Source: Nocardioidaceae bacterium SCSIO 66511 (lineage in GTDB: Bacteria > Actinomycetota > Actinomycetes > Propionibacteriales > Nocardioidaceae). Taken from it: a DNA stretch of 64,000 nucleotides. Under the pieces are notes generated by a model. The model had not been told where the DNA came from and did not search any database. It was given only the letters and a program-made list of their open reading frames with translations. Every line of letters begins with the position of its first letter. The first letter of the stretch is position 1. The position numbers and the translations under genes were made by a program. Below, piece by piece: positions 48,549-56,994 of the stretch. Where the stretch lies: assembly GCA_023100825.1 (NCBI GenBank), contig CP095846.1, positions 3,286,001 to 3,350,000 of the forward strand, given 5' to 3'.

Positions 48549-49229
48549 ATGCGGGTGCGTCTCGTGATCGCCCGCTGTCAGGTGGACTACGCCGGTCGAC
48601 TGACCGCCCATCTCCCCATGGCCAACCGCCTCATCCTGATCAAGTCCGACGGCTCCGTATCGGTCCACTCCGACGACCGCGCGTACAAACCGCTGAACTG
48701 GATGAGCCCGCCGTGCACGTTGCGCGAGTCTCAGGACGACGGAGTGACCGTTTGGACGGTCTCGGCGACCAAGACCGACGACACGCTGCGCATCCTGATC
48801 GAGGAGATCTTCCACGACTCGGAGCACGAGCTCGGCCCCGACCCGGGTCTGCAGAAGGACGGGGTGGAGAAGCATCTGCAAGAGCTGCTCGCCGAGCACC
48901 CGACGACACTCGGCGACGGCATCAGTCTGGTCCGCAGGGAGTACATGACCGCCATCGGCCCGGTCGACCTGCTGTGCAAGGACGACACGGGTGGCTCCGT
49001 CGCGGTCGAGATCAAGCGCCGCGGTGAGATCGATGGGGTCGAACAACTCACCCGCTACCTCGAGTTGATGAATCGCGACCCGCTGCTGGCCCCCGTACGC
49101 GGGGTGTTCGCCGCGCAGGAGATCAAACCGCAGGCGCGCGTACTCGCCCAGGATCGCGGGATCGAGTGCGTGACGGTCGACTACGACGACCTGCGCGGCA
49201 TCGACGATCCGAGCCTGCGCCTGTTCTGA
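48549..49229 (+). CDS. nucS: Mismatch-specific endonuclease NucS
   Basis: A 226-residue protein that replaces MutS/MutL mismatch repair in actinobacteria and cuts both strands at mismatches with the help of the sliding clamp. N-terminal DNA-binding/dimer domain (about 1-110), linker, and C-terminal RecB-like nuclease with D140, E154 and K156 (PVDLLC then [10 protein letters not shown]) and Q166. The C-terminus DDPSLRLF is a likely clamp-binding peptide. Convergent with the Vsr-like gene, separated by a 62-base hairpin repeat. Confidence 0.95.
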   Translation: MRVRLVIARCQVDYAGRLTAHLPMANRLILIKSDGSVSVHSDDRAYKPLNWMSPPCTLRESQDDGVTVWTVSATKTDDTLRILIEEIFHDSEHELGPDPGLQKDGVEKHLQELLAEHPTTLGDGISLVRREYMTAIGPVDLLCKDDTGGSVAVEIKRRGEIDGVEQLTRYLELMNRDPLLAPVRGVFAAQEIKPQARVLAQDRGIECVTVDYDDLRGIDDPSLRLF

Positions 49230-49242
49230 GGTGCTGTCGGCC

Positions 49243-49304
49243 AGAGTTTGCGGACTTTTCGGTGCTGCAGCGCGCGTACGACACCGAAAAGTCCGCAAAC
49301 TCCG
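49243..49304. repeat. Hairpin of element B, left copy
   Basis: A perfect 21-bp stem (arm begins GAGTTTGCGGACTTTTCGG, 49244-49264; complement 49282-49302) around loop CTGCAGCGCGCGTACGA. The 62 bases 49243-49304 are identical, loop included, to 50305-50366, in the same orientation. Confidence 0.95.
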
Positions 49305-49312
49305 ACACACGG

Positions 49313-50239
49313 TCAGCGTGAAGTAGCCGGCCGACGCTCGAACAGGCGCGACCACTGCTCGTCGAACACCGGCTCGGGTCCGACGTAACCTCCGGCTCGG
49401 AGTTTGGCGTGGACCCGGCGGACCACCTTGCGGGGCGCCCTTAGCCGGCGGTTCGTCACTCGATGGAAGCGCCACCCCGCGTCGTCGAAGCCCTCGATCC
49501 GGTCGAGATCGTGGTTCCACTGCGCAGTGTCCTCGGCGTGTTGGCGCCCGTCGTACTCGGTGACGAGCAGGTACGCGAGCCAGACGAGGTCGCCACAACC
49601 GAGGAAACGATCACCGTCGTAGATATCGAGATTGCACGCGTCGGGCTCGGGGAGCCCAGCCAGGACGAGCAGTAGACGAGTCACGCTCTCTCGGGGAGAA
49701 CGCACATTCGTGCGTACGTAGGGAAGCGCTAAGCGAGCATTGCGGATGCCCTCCCAGTTGTCCGTGCCTTCGACAAAGGTCACGAGCCGTTCGATTGTCG
49801 TGGCCCCGTTGTTGATCAGCCAGTCGGCTGCGGTCACCGCGTCGACGAGGTCGAGATCGAGGCAGGCATCGACCCAGCATTGCTCCGGACGCAGTGTGCC
49901 GTTGTCGTACTCGGCGAGCCGCATGCGGCGGATCACGCGTATGCCGTCCTGCTCGGTCGCTCGCCCCGCCGACGCGAAGCGCAACGGGAGCATCGAACCG
50001 AGCTCGACTCCGTAGCAGCGTAGACCGGTCAGATGAGTGGCGGCCGCATCGCCGACGACAAGTCGAGCCGCGTCGAGGTACGTTGCGAAGTCGAGCTGAA
50101 CATCCGAGCAGACATACACGCCGCGGAACACACGCTTGACCCGCGGCCCGCGCAGAAGCTGATCGCTCAGCCCATGGGCGCGCGCCGTGGAACGCGTGAA
50201 CGGCGCCTTGCGGAGCGCATCGGGTATCGCGACCTGCAC
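49313..50239 (-). CDS. AbiEi-like / DUF559-type PD-(D/E)XK domain protein B
   Basis: A 308-residue protein with the same layout as protein A (2551-3531) but diverged in sequence. N-terminal KAPFTRSTARAHGLSDQLLR and RVFRGVYV resemble AbiEi-type winged helices. The C-terminal domain has E184 (SPRES), D217 (GCGDLVW), E228-Y-D-G-R-Q-H234 and DDAGWRFHRVT, a DUF559/Vsr-like nuclease pattern. GTG start at 50239. No AbiEii-type toxin beside it. It is enclosed by identical 62-base hairpin repeats, and faces nucS tail to tail. Nuclease activity is predicted only from motifs. Confidence 0.78.
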   Translation of the reverse strand: MQVAIPDALRKAPFTRSTARAHGLSDQLLRGPRVKRVFRGVYVCSDVQLDFATYLDAARLVVGDAAATHLTGLRCYGVELGSMLPLRFASAGRATEQDGIRVIRRMRLAEYDNGTLRPEQCWVDACLDLDLVDAVTAADWLINNGATTIERLVTFVEGTDNWEGIRNARLALPYVRTNVRSPRESVTRLLLVLAGLPEPDACNLDIYDGDRFLGCGDLVWLAYLLVTEYDGRQHAEDTAQWNHDLDRIEGFDDAGWRFHRVTNRRLRAPRKVVRRVHAKLRAGGYVGPEPVFDEQWSRLFERRPATSR

Positions 50240-50304
50240 ACCCTCAGTGTGTTGCGCGCACGCCTTTTGGTGTCGCGCTCATCCACAGGCGGCCTCCGTA
50301 CGTG

Positions 50305-50366
50305 AGAGTTTGCGGACTTTTCGGTGCTGCAGCGCGCGTACGACACCGAAAAGTCCGCAAACTCCG
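50305..50366. repeat. Hairpin of element B, right copy
   Basis: Identical over 62 bases to 49243-49304. Arms 50306-50326 and 50344-50364. It lies between the VOC gene stop (50379) and the start of gene B, so it would also interrupt leftward read-through. Confidence 0.95.
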
Positions 50367-50378
50367 CAAGGCGGCGGA

Positions 50379-51239
50379 TCACGCAGCAGTCACGTGCACG
50401 CGGTTGGCCCACGGATCGTCGACGGTGACGGTACGCCCGTCGTCGCGCGGCTGCATGCCGTAGTGCTTCATTCGCTCGGTGAGTGCGCCGACCTCGTCCG
50501 CGTTCGGCACGATGATGTCGATCTGCCCGAGCCCGAGCGCGGGCTGTCGCGGACCGGCGCCGCGACTCTTCCAGACGTTCATCGCCATGTGGTGGTGGTA
50601 CTTCCCGGCGCTGACGAACAGCGCATCCGCACCGAACCACGCCGTCGCCTCGAACCCGAGCCGGTCGACGTAGAACTCACGAGCCGTATCCGTATCACCG
50701 ACCGACAGGTGGACGTGTCCGACAACGGCGTCGCCCAACCGCGGGTTGTCGATGCCCGGCTCGGTGAGGTGCTCGCGCAGGAACTCGTTCGGGTCGAGGT
50801 AGATCGTGGCCATTTCGACCTGCCCGTGGGTCCAACTCCACTGCGTACGATCGCGGTCCCAGTACAGCTCGACGCCGTTGCCCTCGGGGTCGTCGAAGTA
50901 GAACGCCTTGCTGACGAGGTGGTCGGAGCTACCCGTGAACCGCCCCGTGCCGGTACGCGCAACTGAGTTGACCGCAGCCGCCAACGCCTCCTGGGTGTCG
51001 AACAGGATCGCGGTGTGGAACAGTCCGGCCTCGCGCGGACCCGCATGCCGCAGATGTGGCGAATGCCGCAGGATCACCACCGGGTTCATCCTCCGGCCGA
51101 GCGTCACCGACCCGTCGACCTCGGCGAGTACGTCGAGTCCGATAGCGTCGCGGTAATACCGGGTCATCACGTCCAGATCGGCGACGTCGAGGGTGACGGC
51201 ACCCATCGTGGTGTCGGGGGCAATCAGTTCGCTGGTCAT
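50379..51239 (-). CDS. VOC-family dioxygenase-like protein (CatE type)
   Basis: A 286-residue protein with two vicinal-oxygen-chelate halves: MGAVTLDVADLDVMTRYYRDAIGLDV and VVGHVHLSVGDTDTAREFYVDRLGFEA. Candidate metal ligands are the His in GLFHTAIL/GHVHLSV and the Glu in GNGVELYWDR. Similar to CatE, an extradiol-type catechol 2,3-dioxygenase involved in quinone or catechol detoxification. The AT-rich palindrome-like site at 51255-51272 may bind a MarR-type regulator. Exact substrate uncertain. Confidence 0.85.
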   Translation of the reverse strand: MTSELIAPDTTMGAVTLDVADLDVMTRYYRDAIGLDVLAEVDGSVTLGRRMNPVVILRHSPHLRHAGPREAGLFHTAILFDTQEALAAAVNSVARTGTGRFTGSSDHLVSKAFYFDDPEGNGVELYWDRDRTQWSWTHGQVEMATIYLDPNEFLREHLTEPGIDNPRLGDAVVGHVHLSVGDTDTAREFYVDRLGFEATAWFGADALFVSAGKYHHHMAMNVWKSRGAGPRQPALGLGQIDIIVPNADEVGALTERMKHYGMQPRDDGRTVTVDDPWANRVHVTAA

Positions 51240-51254
51240 GCGGTGCTCCGTTCA

Positions 51255-51272
51255 TACTTGTATCTTCAACTA
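51255..51272. promoter_or_regulatory. Possible MarR-type operator
   Basis: TACTTGTATCTTCAACTA, an AT-rich imperfect palindrome (12 of 18 positions symmetric) 16 bases upstream of the VOC start. It stands out from the GC-rich context. No MarR gene is adjacent. Confidence 0.35.
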
Positions 51273-51410
51273 TTCTAACGGACGCCGACCGCCGATATTC
51301 CCTGCCCTGCGAAATGCGGAGCTGCCGTCAGACCGCAGTAGTACGCAGCGCGACCGCGGTCGCGACCTCAGCAGGACGAATGAGCGGCCTTCCGCGGCCA
51401 GGATCGACAC

Positions 51411-52100
51411 ATGACCTCAGCGCTCACCGCAATCGACCTCACCAAGACGTACGGCAAGGGCGATGCAGCCATACCCGCCCTTGCCTCCGTCAGCATCGAG
51501 ATCCCGGCCGGCCGGTCGCTTGCCATCATGGGCCCGTCCGGCTCGGGCAAGACCACCCTGCTGCATTGTCTTGCCGCCGTCGTACGCCCCGATGCGGGCG
51601 TGATCCGCTGGCGCGACACCGACCTCGCGCGAATCGGCGACGCCGACCGCACGCGGCTACGCCGCACGGACTTCGGGTTCGTGTTCCAGTCCGGACAGTT
51701 GCTGCCGGAGCTCCCGGCATTCGAGAACGTCGCGTTGCCGATGATGCTCGGCGGCGCAGACCGTACGACCTCATCGAAGCTCGCCGCTCAATGGCTCGGC
51801 TACCTCGGGCTCTCCGGCATGGAGCAACGACGACCCGGTGAGCTGTCCGGAGGGCAACAACAAAGAGTCGCGATCGCGCGAGCACTCGTGACGTCACCCG
51901 GAGTCGTGTTCGCCGATGAACCGACCGGAGCACTCGACCAGGACACCGGACACGAGGTGATGCGGGTGCTCTGCGAAGCCACGCGGGCCAACGGAACCTC
52001 CCTCGTCGTCGTCACGCACGACGCAGGAGTCGCCCGTTGGTGCGAGGCCACGGCCCATATGCGGGACGGCCGGCTGACCCGGACGGCGGTGGGCGCATGA
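51411..52100 (+). CDS. ABC transporter ATP-binding protein (MacB/LolD type)
   Basis: A 229-residue ATPase with Walker A GPSGSGKTT, Q-loop VFQSGQLLPEL, signature LSGGQQQR, Walker B VVFADEPTGALD and H-loop THDAGV. Forms an operon (4-base overlap) with the FtsX permease that follows. No sensor-kinase genes accompany it, so a bacitracin-type resistance module is not supported. Confidence 0.93.
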   Translation: MTSALTAIDLTKTYGKGDAAIPALASVSIEIPAGRSLAIMGPSGSGKTTLLHCLAAVVRPDAGVIRWRDTDLARIGDADRTRLRRTDFGFVFQSGQLLPELPAFENVALPMMLGGADRTTSSKLAAQWLGYLGLSGMEQRRPGELSGGQQQRVAIARALVTSPGVVFADEPTGALDQDTGHEVMRVLCEATRANGTSLVVVTHDAGVARWCEATAHMRDGRLTRTAVGA

Positions 52101-53425
52101 AGGCGGCGTACCGACTCCATCTACTACTGCGGCAACGTACGGTCGGTGCGGCGGACCCGCAGCGTACGACGTCGCGGCTCGCCATCATCGCGTTCGCGAC
52201 CACGACGGCACTGTTGTTGATCGTCATCGGCGGTGTCGGAGCGTTCCGGGACCGCGCCGACGGCCTGAGCAGTGACGATGTCGACAGCCAGTACCCGGCG
52301 CTCGCGATCACGGCGGCGGTTCTGCTGGTCATCCCGCTGGTCGCTCTCGGCGGCTCGGCGGCCCGACTGGCGGTGAGTCGCCGCGACGCCCGGCTCGCCG
52401 CCCTCCGGCTCGCCGGTGCGACAACGCCGCAGGTCACGCTCATCGCACTGTTGGAGGCCGTCACCCAAGGGGTGATCGGCGCGGTCGTAGGCGCCGTCGG
52501 CTATCTCGGACTGATTCCGGTGTTCGCGCTGGTGCACTTCCAGGGGCGGTCGTTCGGCCTCGGTGAGCTGTGGGTCGGTCCGCTCACTCTTGCGGCGACG
52601 CTTCTCGGCGTGATCGCACTCGCGGCGCTCTCGTCGCTGTCGAGTCTTGCGCGGGTCGCGATCACTCCACTCGGCGTGGTCAACCGCCACACGCCACTCG
52701 GCCCGACGTGGATTCGACTCGCCGTACTCGGTGCCGCACTCCTCGCATGGATCGCGGTTTCGCGCAGTCGCAATGCGGAGGCCATGACGCTGATCGTCGT
52801 ACTCGCGTTGGTGTTCGGCGCCGTATCGGTCGCGGGGCCGTTCGTGATGTGGTGCGCCGGCCGCTGGACCGTACGACGTGCCAAGGATGTGCCGACGCTG
52901 CTCGCCGGCCGACGCATCGTCGACGACCCCAAGTCGGCCTGGCGTACGGTCGGGGGCGTCTGCCTGACGACGTTCATCGCCGTGCTGGCGTGCACGATGC
53001 AGACGTTCGGGGCGGACCAGGCGGCGAGCGCCGAGGATGCGCAGCTCTTCAGCGATATGGCGACCGGCGCGTACCTCACCCTGGCTATCGCGGGCGTGCT
53101 CGCAGCGGTTTCGACCGGCGTCATCCAGTCAGCGCGAGTCATCGATCAGCGCTCGGCCTACCGGATGCTCGCCCTCTCGGGTACGGAGACCGCGACCCTC
53201 GACAAGGCCCGTGCCGCAGAGGTACGAATACCGCTGCGCACGGGCCTCATCGTGTCGCTGCTCAGTGCGACGATCTTCCTGATCCCGCTGTCGATCGGCT
53301 TCTTCTCCAACCCGATCCCGACCGTACAGCTCGCGGGGAGCCTCGCGGCGGCCGTCGTATTGGTGGAGCTGGGAGCAGCGACCGCCCGCCCCGTTCTGCG
53401 AAACGTGCTCGCGCGCGAAGACTGA
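52097..53425 (+). CDS. FtsX-family ABC permease
   Basis: A 442-residue permease with a hydrophobic N-terminal segment followed by grouped membrane helices (ALAITAAVLLVIPLVALGGSAARLAVSRRDARLAALRLAGAT). The RDARLAALRLAGAT and RMLALSGTETATL loops match the cytoplasmic coupling motif of FtsX-like permeases. ATG 52097 overlaps the ATPase stop. Substrate unknown. Confidence 0.87.
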   Translation: MKAAYRLHLLLRQRTVGAADPQRTTSRLAIIAFATTTALLLIVIGGVGAFRDRADGLSSDDVDSQYPALAITAAVLLVIPLVALGGSAARLAVSRRDARLAALRLAGATTPQVTLIALLEAVTQGVIGAVVGAVGYLGLIPVFALVHFQGRSFGLGELWVGPLTLAATLLGVIALAALSSLSSLARVAITPLGVVNRHTPLGPTWIRLAVLGAALLAWIAVSRSRNAEAMTLIVVLALVFGAVSVAGPFVMWCAGRWTVRRAKDVPTLLAGRRIVDDPKSAWRTVGGVCLTTFIAVLACTMQTFGADQAASAEDAQLFSDMATGAYLTLAIAGVLAAVSTGVIQSARVIDQRSAYRMLALSGTETATLDKARAAEVRIPLRTGLIVSLLSATIFLIPLSIGFFSNPIPTVQLAGSLAAAVVLVELGAATARPVLRNVLARED

Positions 53426-53429
53426 GCGG

Positions 53430-53954
53430 TCAGGCCCCTGCGACGGCAGGTGCGGTCGGGTCGGAGTCCTCGCCGGTCTCCTCGCGGGCGACCCAGTCCT
53501 CGATCGACTCCAGATCGTCCTTCGAGCGGGTGACGACGGCGAGCAGGTCGGTCATCTTCGCGACCTCCTCGACCTGCTCCTTGATGAACCACTGCATGAA
53601 CTGGTCAGACGCGAAGTCCTTCTCGTCACGCGCGATGCCCGTGAGCTCGTTGATCTGCTCGGTGACCCGCTTCTCCTGGTCGAGGGCGAGCTGCACGGGC
53701 TCGATGACATCGACGAAGCCGCTCTTGGGCGTCTCGACACCGGGGATGGCGACGTCCTCGTCGGCGTCGAGGAGGTACTGCACCATCATCATCGCGTGAT
53801 CGCGCTCCTCGAGCGCCTGCTGGTAGAACAGGGCCGCCATCTGCGGCATCGTGAGCGCGTCGTAGTAGGTGGCGATCGCGACGTACTGCTGGTGGGCGGA
53901 GAACTCGTTGCCGATCTGCTGCGTCAGCTGCCTGACGAACGTGGGGGCCGCCAT
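53430..53954 (-). CDS. Ferritin
   Basis: A 174-residue non-haem ferritin with ferroxidase ligands E17 (NEFSAHQQY), E50 and H53 (ALEERDHAMMM), and a second helix set around E (EEVAKMTDLL). Stores iron and removes Fe(II). Length and sequence suit the actinobacterial BfrB/FtnA group, which is normally induced by iron through IdeR. The iron box at 53993-54011 lies 39 bases upstream of the ATG. Its 3' end is 4 bases from the FtsX gene, tail to tail. Confidence 0.94.
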   Translation of the reverse strand: MAAPTFVRQLTQQIGNEFSAHQQYVAIATYYDALTMPQMAALFYQQALEERDHAMMMVQYLLDADEDVAIPGVETPKSGFVDVIEPVQLALDQEKRVTEQINELTGIARDEKDFASDQFMQWFIKEQVEEVAKMTDLLAVVTRSKDDLESIEDWVAREETGEDSDPTAPAVAGA

Positions 53955-53992
53955 GGTCCTACTCCTTCGTTCCGATGTGACCGGGTTAACTC

Positions 53993-54011
53993 TTAGGGGT
54001 GCCTAACCTTA
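53993..54011. promoter_or_regulatory. IdeR/DtxR-type iron box
   Basis: On the reverse strand TAAGGTTAGGCACCCCTAA matches 15 of 19 positions of the IdeR consensus TTAGGTTAGGCTAACCTAA. It sits between ferritin and the 56-residue gene, so it could control both. Confidence 0.75.
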
Positions 54012-54027
54012 CTGGTACCGTTATACG

Positions 54028-54198
54028 GTGCCCGCCAAGCCAAAGAAGAAGTGCTGCACTTCGAAGCCAAAGTGCAAACGGTGTCCGCTTCGGATGCTGG
54101 CCGATGGCACGCTGCCCAAGGGCTACACCGTGAAGAAGCGCAAACTGGTCAAGGTCAAGAACGCCAAGAAGAAGAACAAGCTTCCTGCCGCGGCCTGA
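54028..54198 (+). CDS. Small Cys/Lys-rich basic protein
   Basis: A 56-residue protein with about 16 Lys in total and the Cys pattern KKKCCTSKPKCKRCPLRML, then GTLPKGYTVKKRKLVKVKN. Small conserved actinobacterial proteins of this kind occur, without a known role. The CC-x6-C-x2-C spacing could bind zinc or iron. GTG start at 54028, with no clear ribosome-binding site and only 17 bases from the iron box, so the mRNA may be leaderless. It is divergent from ferritin, which suggests iron-linked expression. Function unknown. Confidence 0.75.
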   Translation: MPAKPKKKCCTSKPKCKRCPLRMLADGTLPKGYTVKKRKLVKVKNAKKKNKLPAAA

Positions 54199-54296
54199 TC
54201 TCAACCGCCTCCCGTGACTCGAACACTCCCGACAATAGGACTTTCAGCGCCACGGTTCCACGCAGGTTCGGCTGCCCTTGCGAAGGTGTGGCTTGG

Positions 54297-54908
54297 CTAT
54301 CCGGGTCGCGAAGCGGGCCAGTGCAGACAGGTCCAGTCGTCTGCGTCGGCGGCCAACTCGACGACATCGCCGTAGCCGAGACCCCTGCCGTACGCGTGGT
54401 CGTGGCGGAGGTTGGAGACGAGCCGCGGCAGTACGAGCGCCAGCACACCGCCGTGGCTGATCACCAGGACGCTCTCGCCTCGATGGAGGTCGATGATCGA
54501 CTCCAGCGCCGCACGTACGCGCTCGATCACCTGCTCGGCCGACTCACCGCCGTCGTACGTCGCAGCCAGATCGCCCGCCTTCCACGCGGCGAAGGTGTCG
54601 GCGAACGGGTTCGGCTCCTCCGGGTGTCCTTCGTACGCCCCGACCGTGAGCTCCTGCAGACCCTCGCGTACGCGGACACCGACGCCCAACTCTGCTGCGG
54701 CGATCTCGGCGGTCTGCACTGCACGCGCCAGCGGACTCGAGTAGACGTACGCGATCCGCCGACCGCGCAGCGACGCCGCCAAGTCGCGTGCTTGGTCGCG
54801 CCCGCGTACGGACAGCGATCCACCCGCGTCGGTCAGCAGCTCGGACTCGTACTCCGCCTCCCCATGCCGCGCGACGAGGAGGGTGGCCGCGCACTGCAGG
54901 TCGCTCAT
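54297..54908 (-). CDS. Histidine phosphatase-family protein
   Basis: A 203-residue phosphoglycerate-mutase-like enzyme with the catalytic LLVARHGEAEYE motif (RHG), ELTVGAYEGH and the second catalytic His in VLVISHGGVLALVLP. Such proteins act as broad phosphatases. Short arm lacking mutase-specific insertions, so phosphatase is more likely than phosphoglycerate mutase. Divergent from the ECF sigma gene 55 bases away. Confidence 0.9.
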   Translation of the reverse strand: MSDLQCAATLLVARHGEAEYESELLTDAGGSLSVRGRDQARDLAASLRGRRIAYVYSSPLARAVQTAEIAAAELGVGVRVREGLQELTVGAYEGHPEEPNPFADTFAAWKAGDLAATYDGGESAEQVIERVRAALESIIDLHRGESVLVISHGGVLALVLPRLVSNLRHDHAYGRGLGYGDVVELAADADDWTCLHWPASRPG

Positions 54909-54963
54909 ACTTCGATCCTGACATTCCCGCCCATGCCCGGCACACCGGGCGTACGCTCGACAG

Positions 54964-55533
54964 ATGGACGTCGACCCGCTGGTCGACCGCCTCCGCCGTG
55001 GGGACGAGGCGGCCTTCGTAACGCTGGTCGACCGCTACGGACGCCAACTCCTCGCTCACGCCGAGCGACTGGTGCAGAGCCATGCCGTGGCCGAAGAAGT
55101 CGTTCAAGACACCTGGCTCGCGGTGTACCAGGGCATCGACCGATTCGAGGGCAGGTCATCGCTGCTCACCTGGATCAATCGCATTCTGGCCAGACGCGCC
55201 GCAAGCACCCTCGCCCGCGAGGCTCGCGACTTGCCCGTTCAGTCGGAGCGACTCGATGAGCTCGCACCACGAGTCACCGCCGACTCCAACGCCCGGGCCG
55301 CCGATGCCGTCGACGATCGGCTGGTCGCCCAGCAAGTGCTGAACACGGTCGTACGAGTGCTGCCGCAGTTGCCAGAGGCGCAGCGCAGCGTCTGGACGAT
55401 GCACGACGTCGAGCACGCAACCACATCTGAGGTCTCAGCTCGCCTCGGCCTGTCTGCTTCGAACCAACGCGTGTTACTCCACCGCGCACGTACCCGCCTG
55501 CGCAGGCACCTCGAACCCGACCTTCGTTGGTGA
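54964..55533 (+). CDS. ECF-type RNA polymerase sigma factor
   Basis: A 189-residue sigma factor with region 2 (FVTLVDRYGRQLLAHAERLVQSHAVAEEVVQDTWLAVYQGIDRFEGRSSLLTWI) and region 4 (VLPQLPEAQRSVWTMHDVEHATTSEVSARLGLSASNQRVLLHRARTRLR). No anti-sigma gene follows in the window. The downstream methyltransferase gene starts 76 bases away on the same strand and could be part of its regulon. Confidence 0.92.
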   Translation: MDVDPLVDRLRRGDEAAFVTLVDRYGRQLLAHAERLVQSHAVAEEVVQDTWLAVYQGIDRFEGRSSLLTWINRILARRAASTLAREARDLPVQSERLDELAPRVTADSNARAADAVDDRLVAQQVLNTVVRVLPQLPEAQRSVWTMHDVEHATTSEVSARLGLSASNQRVLLHRARTRLRRHLEPDLRW

Positions 55534-55609
55534 GCGCAACCGCACACAGCGCAAGTCTGTAACGGACATGGGCATTCATCGGACTGTTCTTAGACAAGAG
55601 GTGAGTCCG

Positions 55610-56686
55610 ATGAGCGAAGCAGCCAGCCCGACGATCGACGAGGCCGCGGTAGAGCAGGTGATGGGGCAGATGGCCGGTTTCATGACCGGGCTGTCGATGT
55701 GTGCGGGGATCTGGGTTGGGGACGAGCTCGGCTTCTACCGCATCCTTGCCGGCGCCGAGCCCATGAGCGCAGACGACCTTGCAGCGGCGGCGAACACCCA
55801 CCCGAGACTCACCCGCGAGTGGCTTGACGCTCAAGCCGCCGGGTCGATCCTCGGCTACGAAGCCGCCAGCGACCGTTACGTGCTGTCGGGTGAGGTGGCG
55901 TTGGCGCTCGCCGACCCCGACTCCCCGGTCTTCATCGCCCGGGCGATGAACGCGTTGCTGTCCGTCGCGATCGACGGCCAGAAGTGCCTCGATGCGTTCC
56001 GTACGGATGGTGCGCTGAGCTGGCGCGACCACGACGAGCATCTTTTCGCCGGTACCGAGTGGCTGTTCCGCACCGGCTATCGAGCCGAGCTGCCCGGCTG
56101 GATTGCCGCGCTCGACGGAGTCGAGCAACGCCTCGAGCAGGGTGGGTCGATCGCCGACATCGGATGCGGTCACGGGGCGGCATCCATCGTGTTGGCGACG
56201 ACCTACCCGAACACGTACGTACACGGATTCGACTTCCACCAGCCGTCGATCGACACGGCCCGGCTCCGCTCGGTCGAGGCCGGCGTCGCCGATCGGGTCG
56301 AGTTCACACTGGGCGACGCCCAGAGCTACCCGGGGACCTACGACCTGATCTGCTTCTTCGACTGCCTGCACGACATGGGTGATCCGGTCGGCGCCGCAAC
56401 GTACGCACGGAAGCATCTCAACCCGGACGGCACCGTCCTGCTCGTCGAACCGTTCGCGTTGGACGATCGGGCAACGAACATCGCCGAGAACCCGATGGCG
56501 GCGATCTACTACACGGCCTCGTCGTTCATCTGTACGCCGAACTCGCTGTCCCAGGAGGTCGGATACGCAATCGGAACCCAGGCGGGCGCCGCCCGTTGGC
56601 GGGCGGCATTGGCCGACGCGGGTATGACCCACGTTCGCCAAGTGGCCACTACGCCGTTCAACCTCATCCTCGAGGTACGTCCCTAA
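55610..56686 (+). CDS. Class I SAM-dependent methyltransferase
   Basis: A 358-residue protein. N-terminal helical dimerisation/winged-helix region (FMTGLSMCAGIWVGDELGFYRILAG) and a Rossmann methyltransferase domain with the SAM-binding motif SIADIGCGHGAAS (about residue 180) and DLICFFDCLHDMGDP. This is the O-methyltransferase-like layout of many actinobacterial enzymes. ATG 55610 after AAGAGGTG. Followed 12 bases later by a 98-residue gene, so probably cotranscribed. Substrate unknown. Confidence 0.87.
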   Translation: MSEAASPTIDEAAVEQVMGQMAGFMTGLSMCAGIWVGDELGFYRILAGAEPMSADDLAAAANTHPRLTREWLDAQAAGSILGYEAASDRYVLSGEVALALADPDSPVFIARAMNALLSVAIDGQKCLDAFRTDGALSWRDHDEHLFAGTEWLFRTGYRAELPGWIAALDGVEQRLEQGGSIADIGCGHGAASIVLATTYPNTYVHGFDFHQPSIDTARLRSVEAGVADRVEFTLGDAQSYPGTYDLICFFDCLHDMGDPVGAATYARKHLNPDGTVLLVEPFALDDRATNIAENPMAAIYYTASSFICTPNSLSQEVGYAIGTQAGAARWRAALADAGMTHVRQVATTPFNLILEVRP

Positions 56687-56697
56687 GGAGCACCGAC

Positions 56698-56994
56698 ATG
56701 TTCGTCCAGCTCATCGACTCGCATATGTCCGACGTCGACACGGCATTGAGCGAGCTACACAAGGAGTACGAACGTGCAGCAGATGGCAAACACACCGTCC
56801 GCCGTGCGATCACCGCCCGAGACCGCGACGACTCGACCCATCTCGTGTCGCTGGTCTTCTTCGACTCCTACGAGTCGGCGATGCAGAACTCCGAGCTGCC
56901 CGAGACCCAGGAGATGTCAGCGAAGATGAATGCGCTGGTCGACGATGTCGAGTTCCAGAACCTCGACGTGATCGACGACCGATCGTTCACGTGA
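56698..56994 (+). CDS. Small dimeric alpha/beta-barrel-like protein
   Basis: A 98-residue protein with a pattern of strands and helices like ABM/EthD-type ferredoxin-like barrels (MFVQLIDSHMSDVDTALSEL, HLVSLVFFDSYESAMQNSELPET). These proteins act as monooxygenases, haem handlers or ligand-binding dimers. ATG 56698 after AAGGAG. Downstream of the methyltransferase gene, with its end overlapping the aminotransferase gene by 8 bases tail to tail. Function unknown. Confidence 0.75.
   Translation: MFVQLIDSHMSDVDTALSELHKEYERAADGKHTVRRAITARDRDDSTHLVSLVFFDSYESAMQNSELPETQEMSAKMNALVDDVEFQNLDVIDDRSFT

Larger units (their letters stand above)
49243..50366. mobile_element. Putative hairpin-bounded nuclease element B
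   Basis: A 1.12-kb unit: hairpin, 10 bases, nuclease-like gene, 65 bases, identical hairpin in direct orientation. The exact repeat of the 17-base loop means the copies are recent duplicates and not two independently selected terminators. No recognised transposase; the enclosed PD-(D/E)XK-type gene is the only candidate mobiliser. Recombination between the repeats would leave one hairpin, similar to the solo hairpin at 39476-39532. Confidence 0.55.

Noticed and set aside
49243-50366. Type IV toxin-antitoxin (AbiE) system
   Set aside because: The protein has an AbiEi-like N-terminus but there is no AbiEii nucleotidyltransferase gene beside it.
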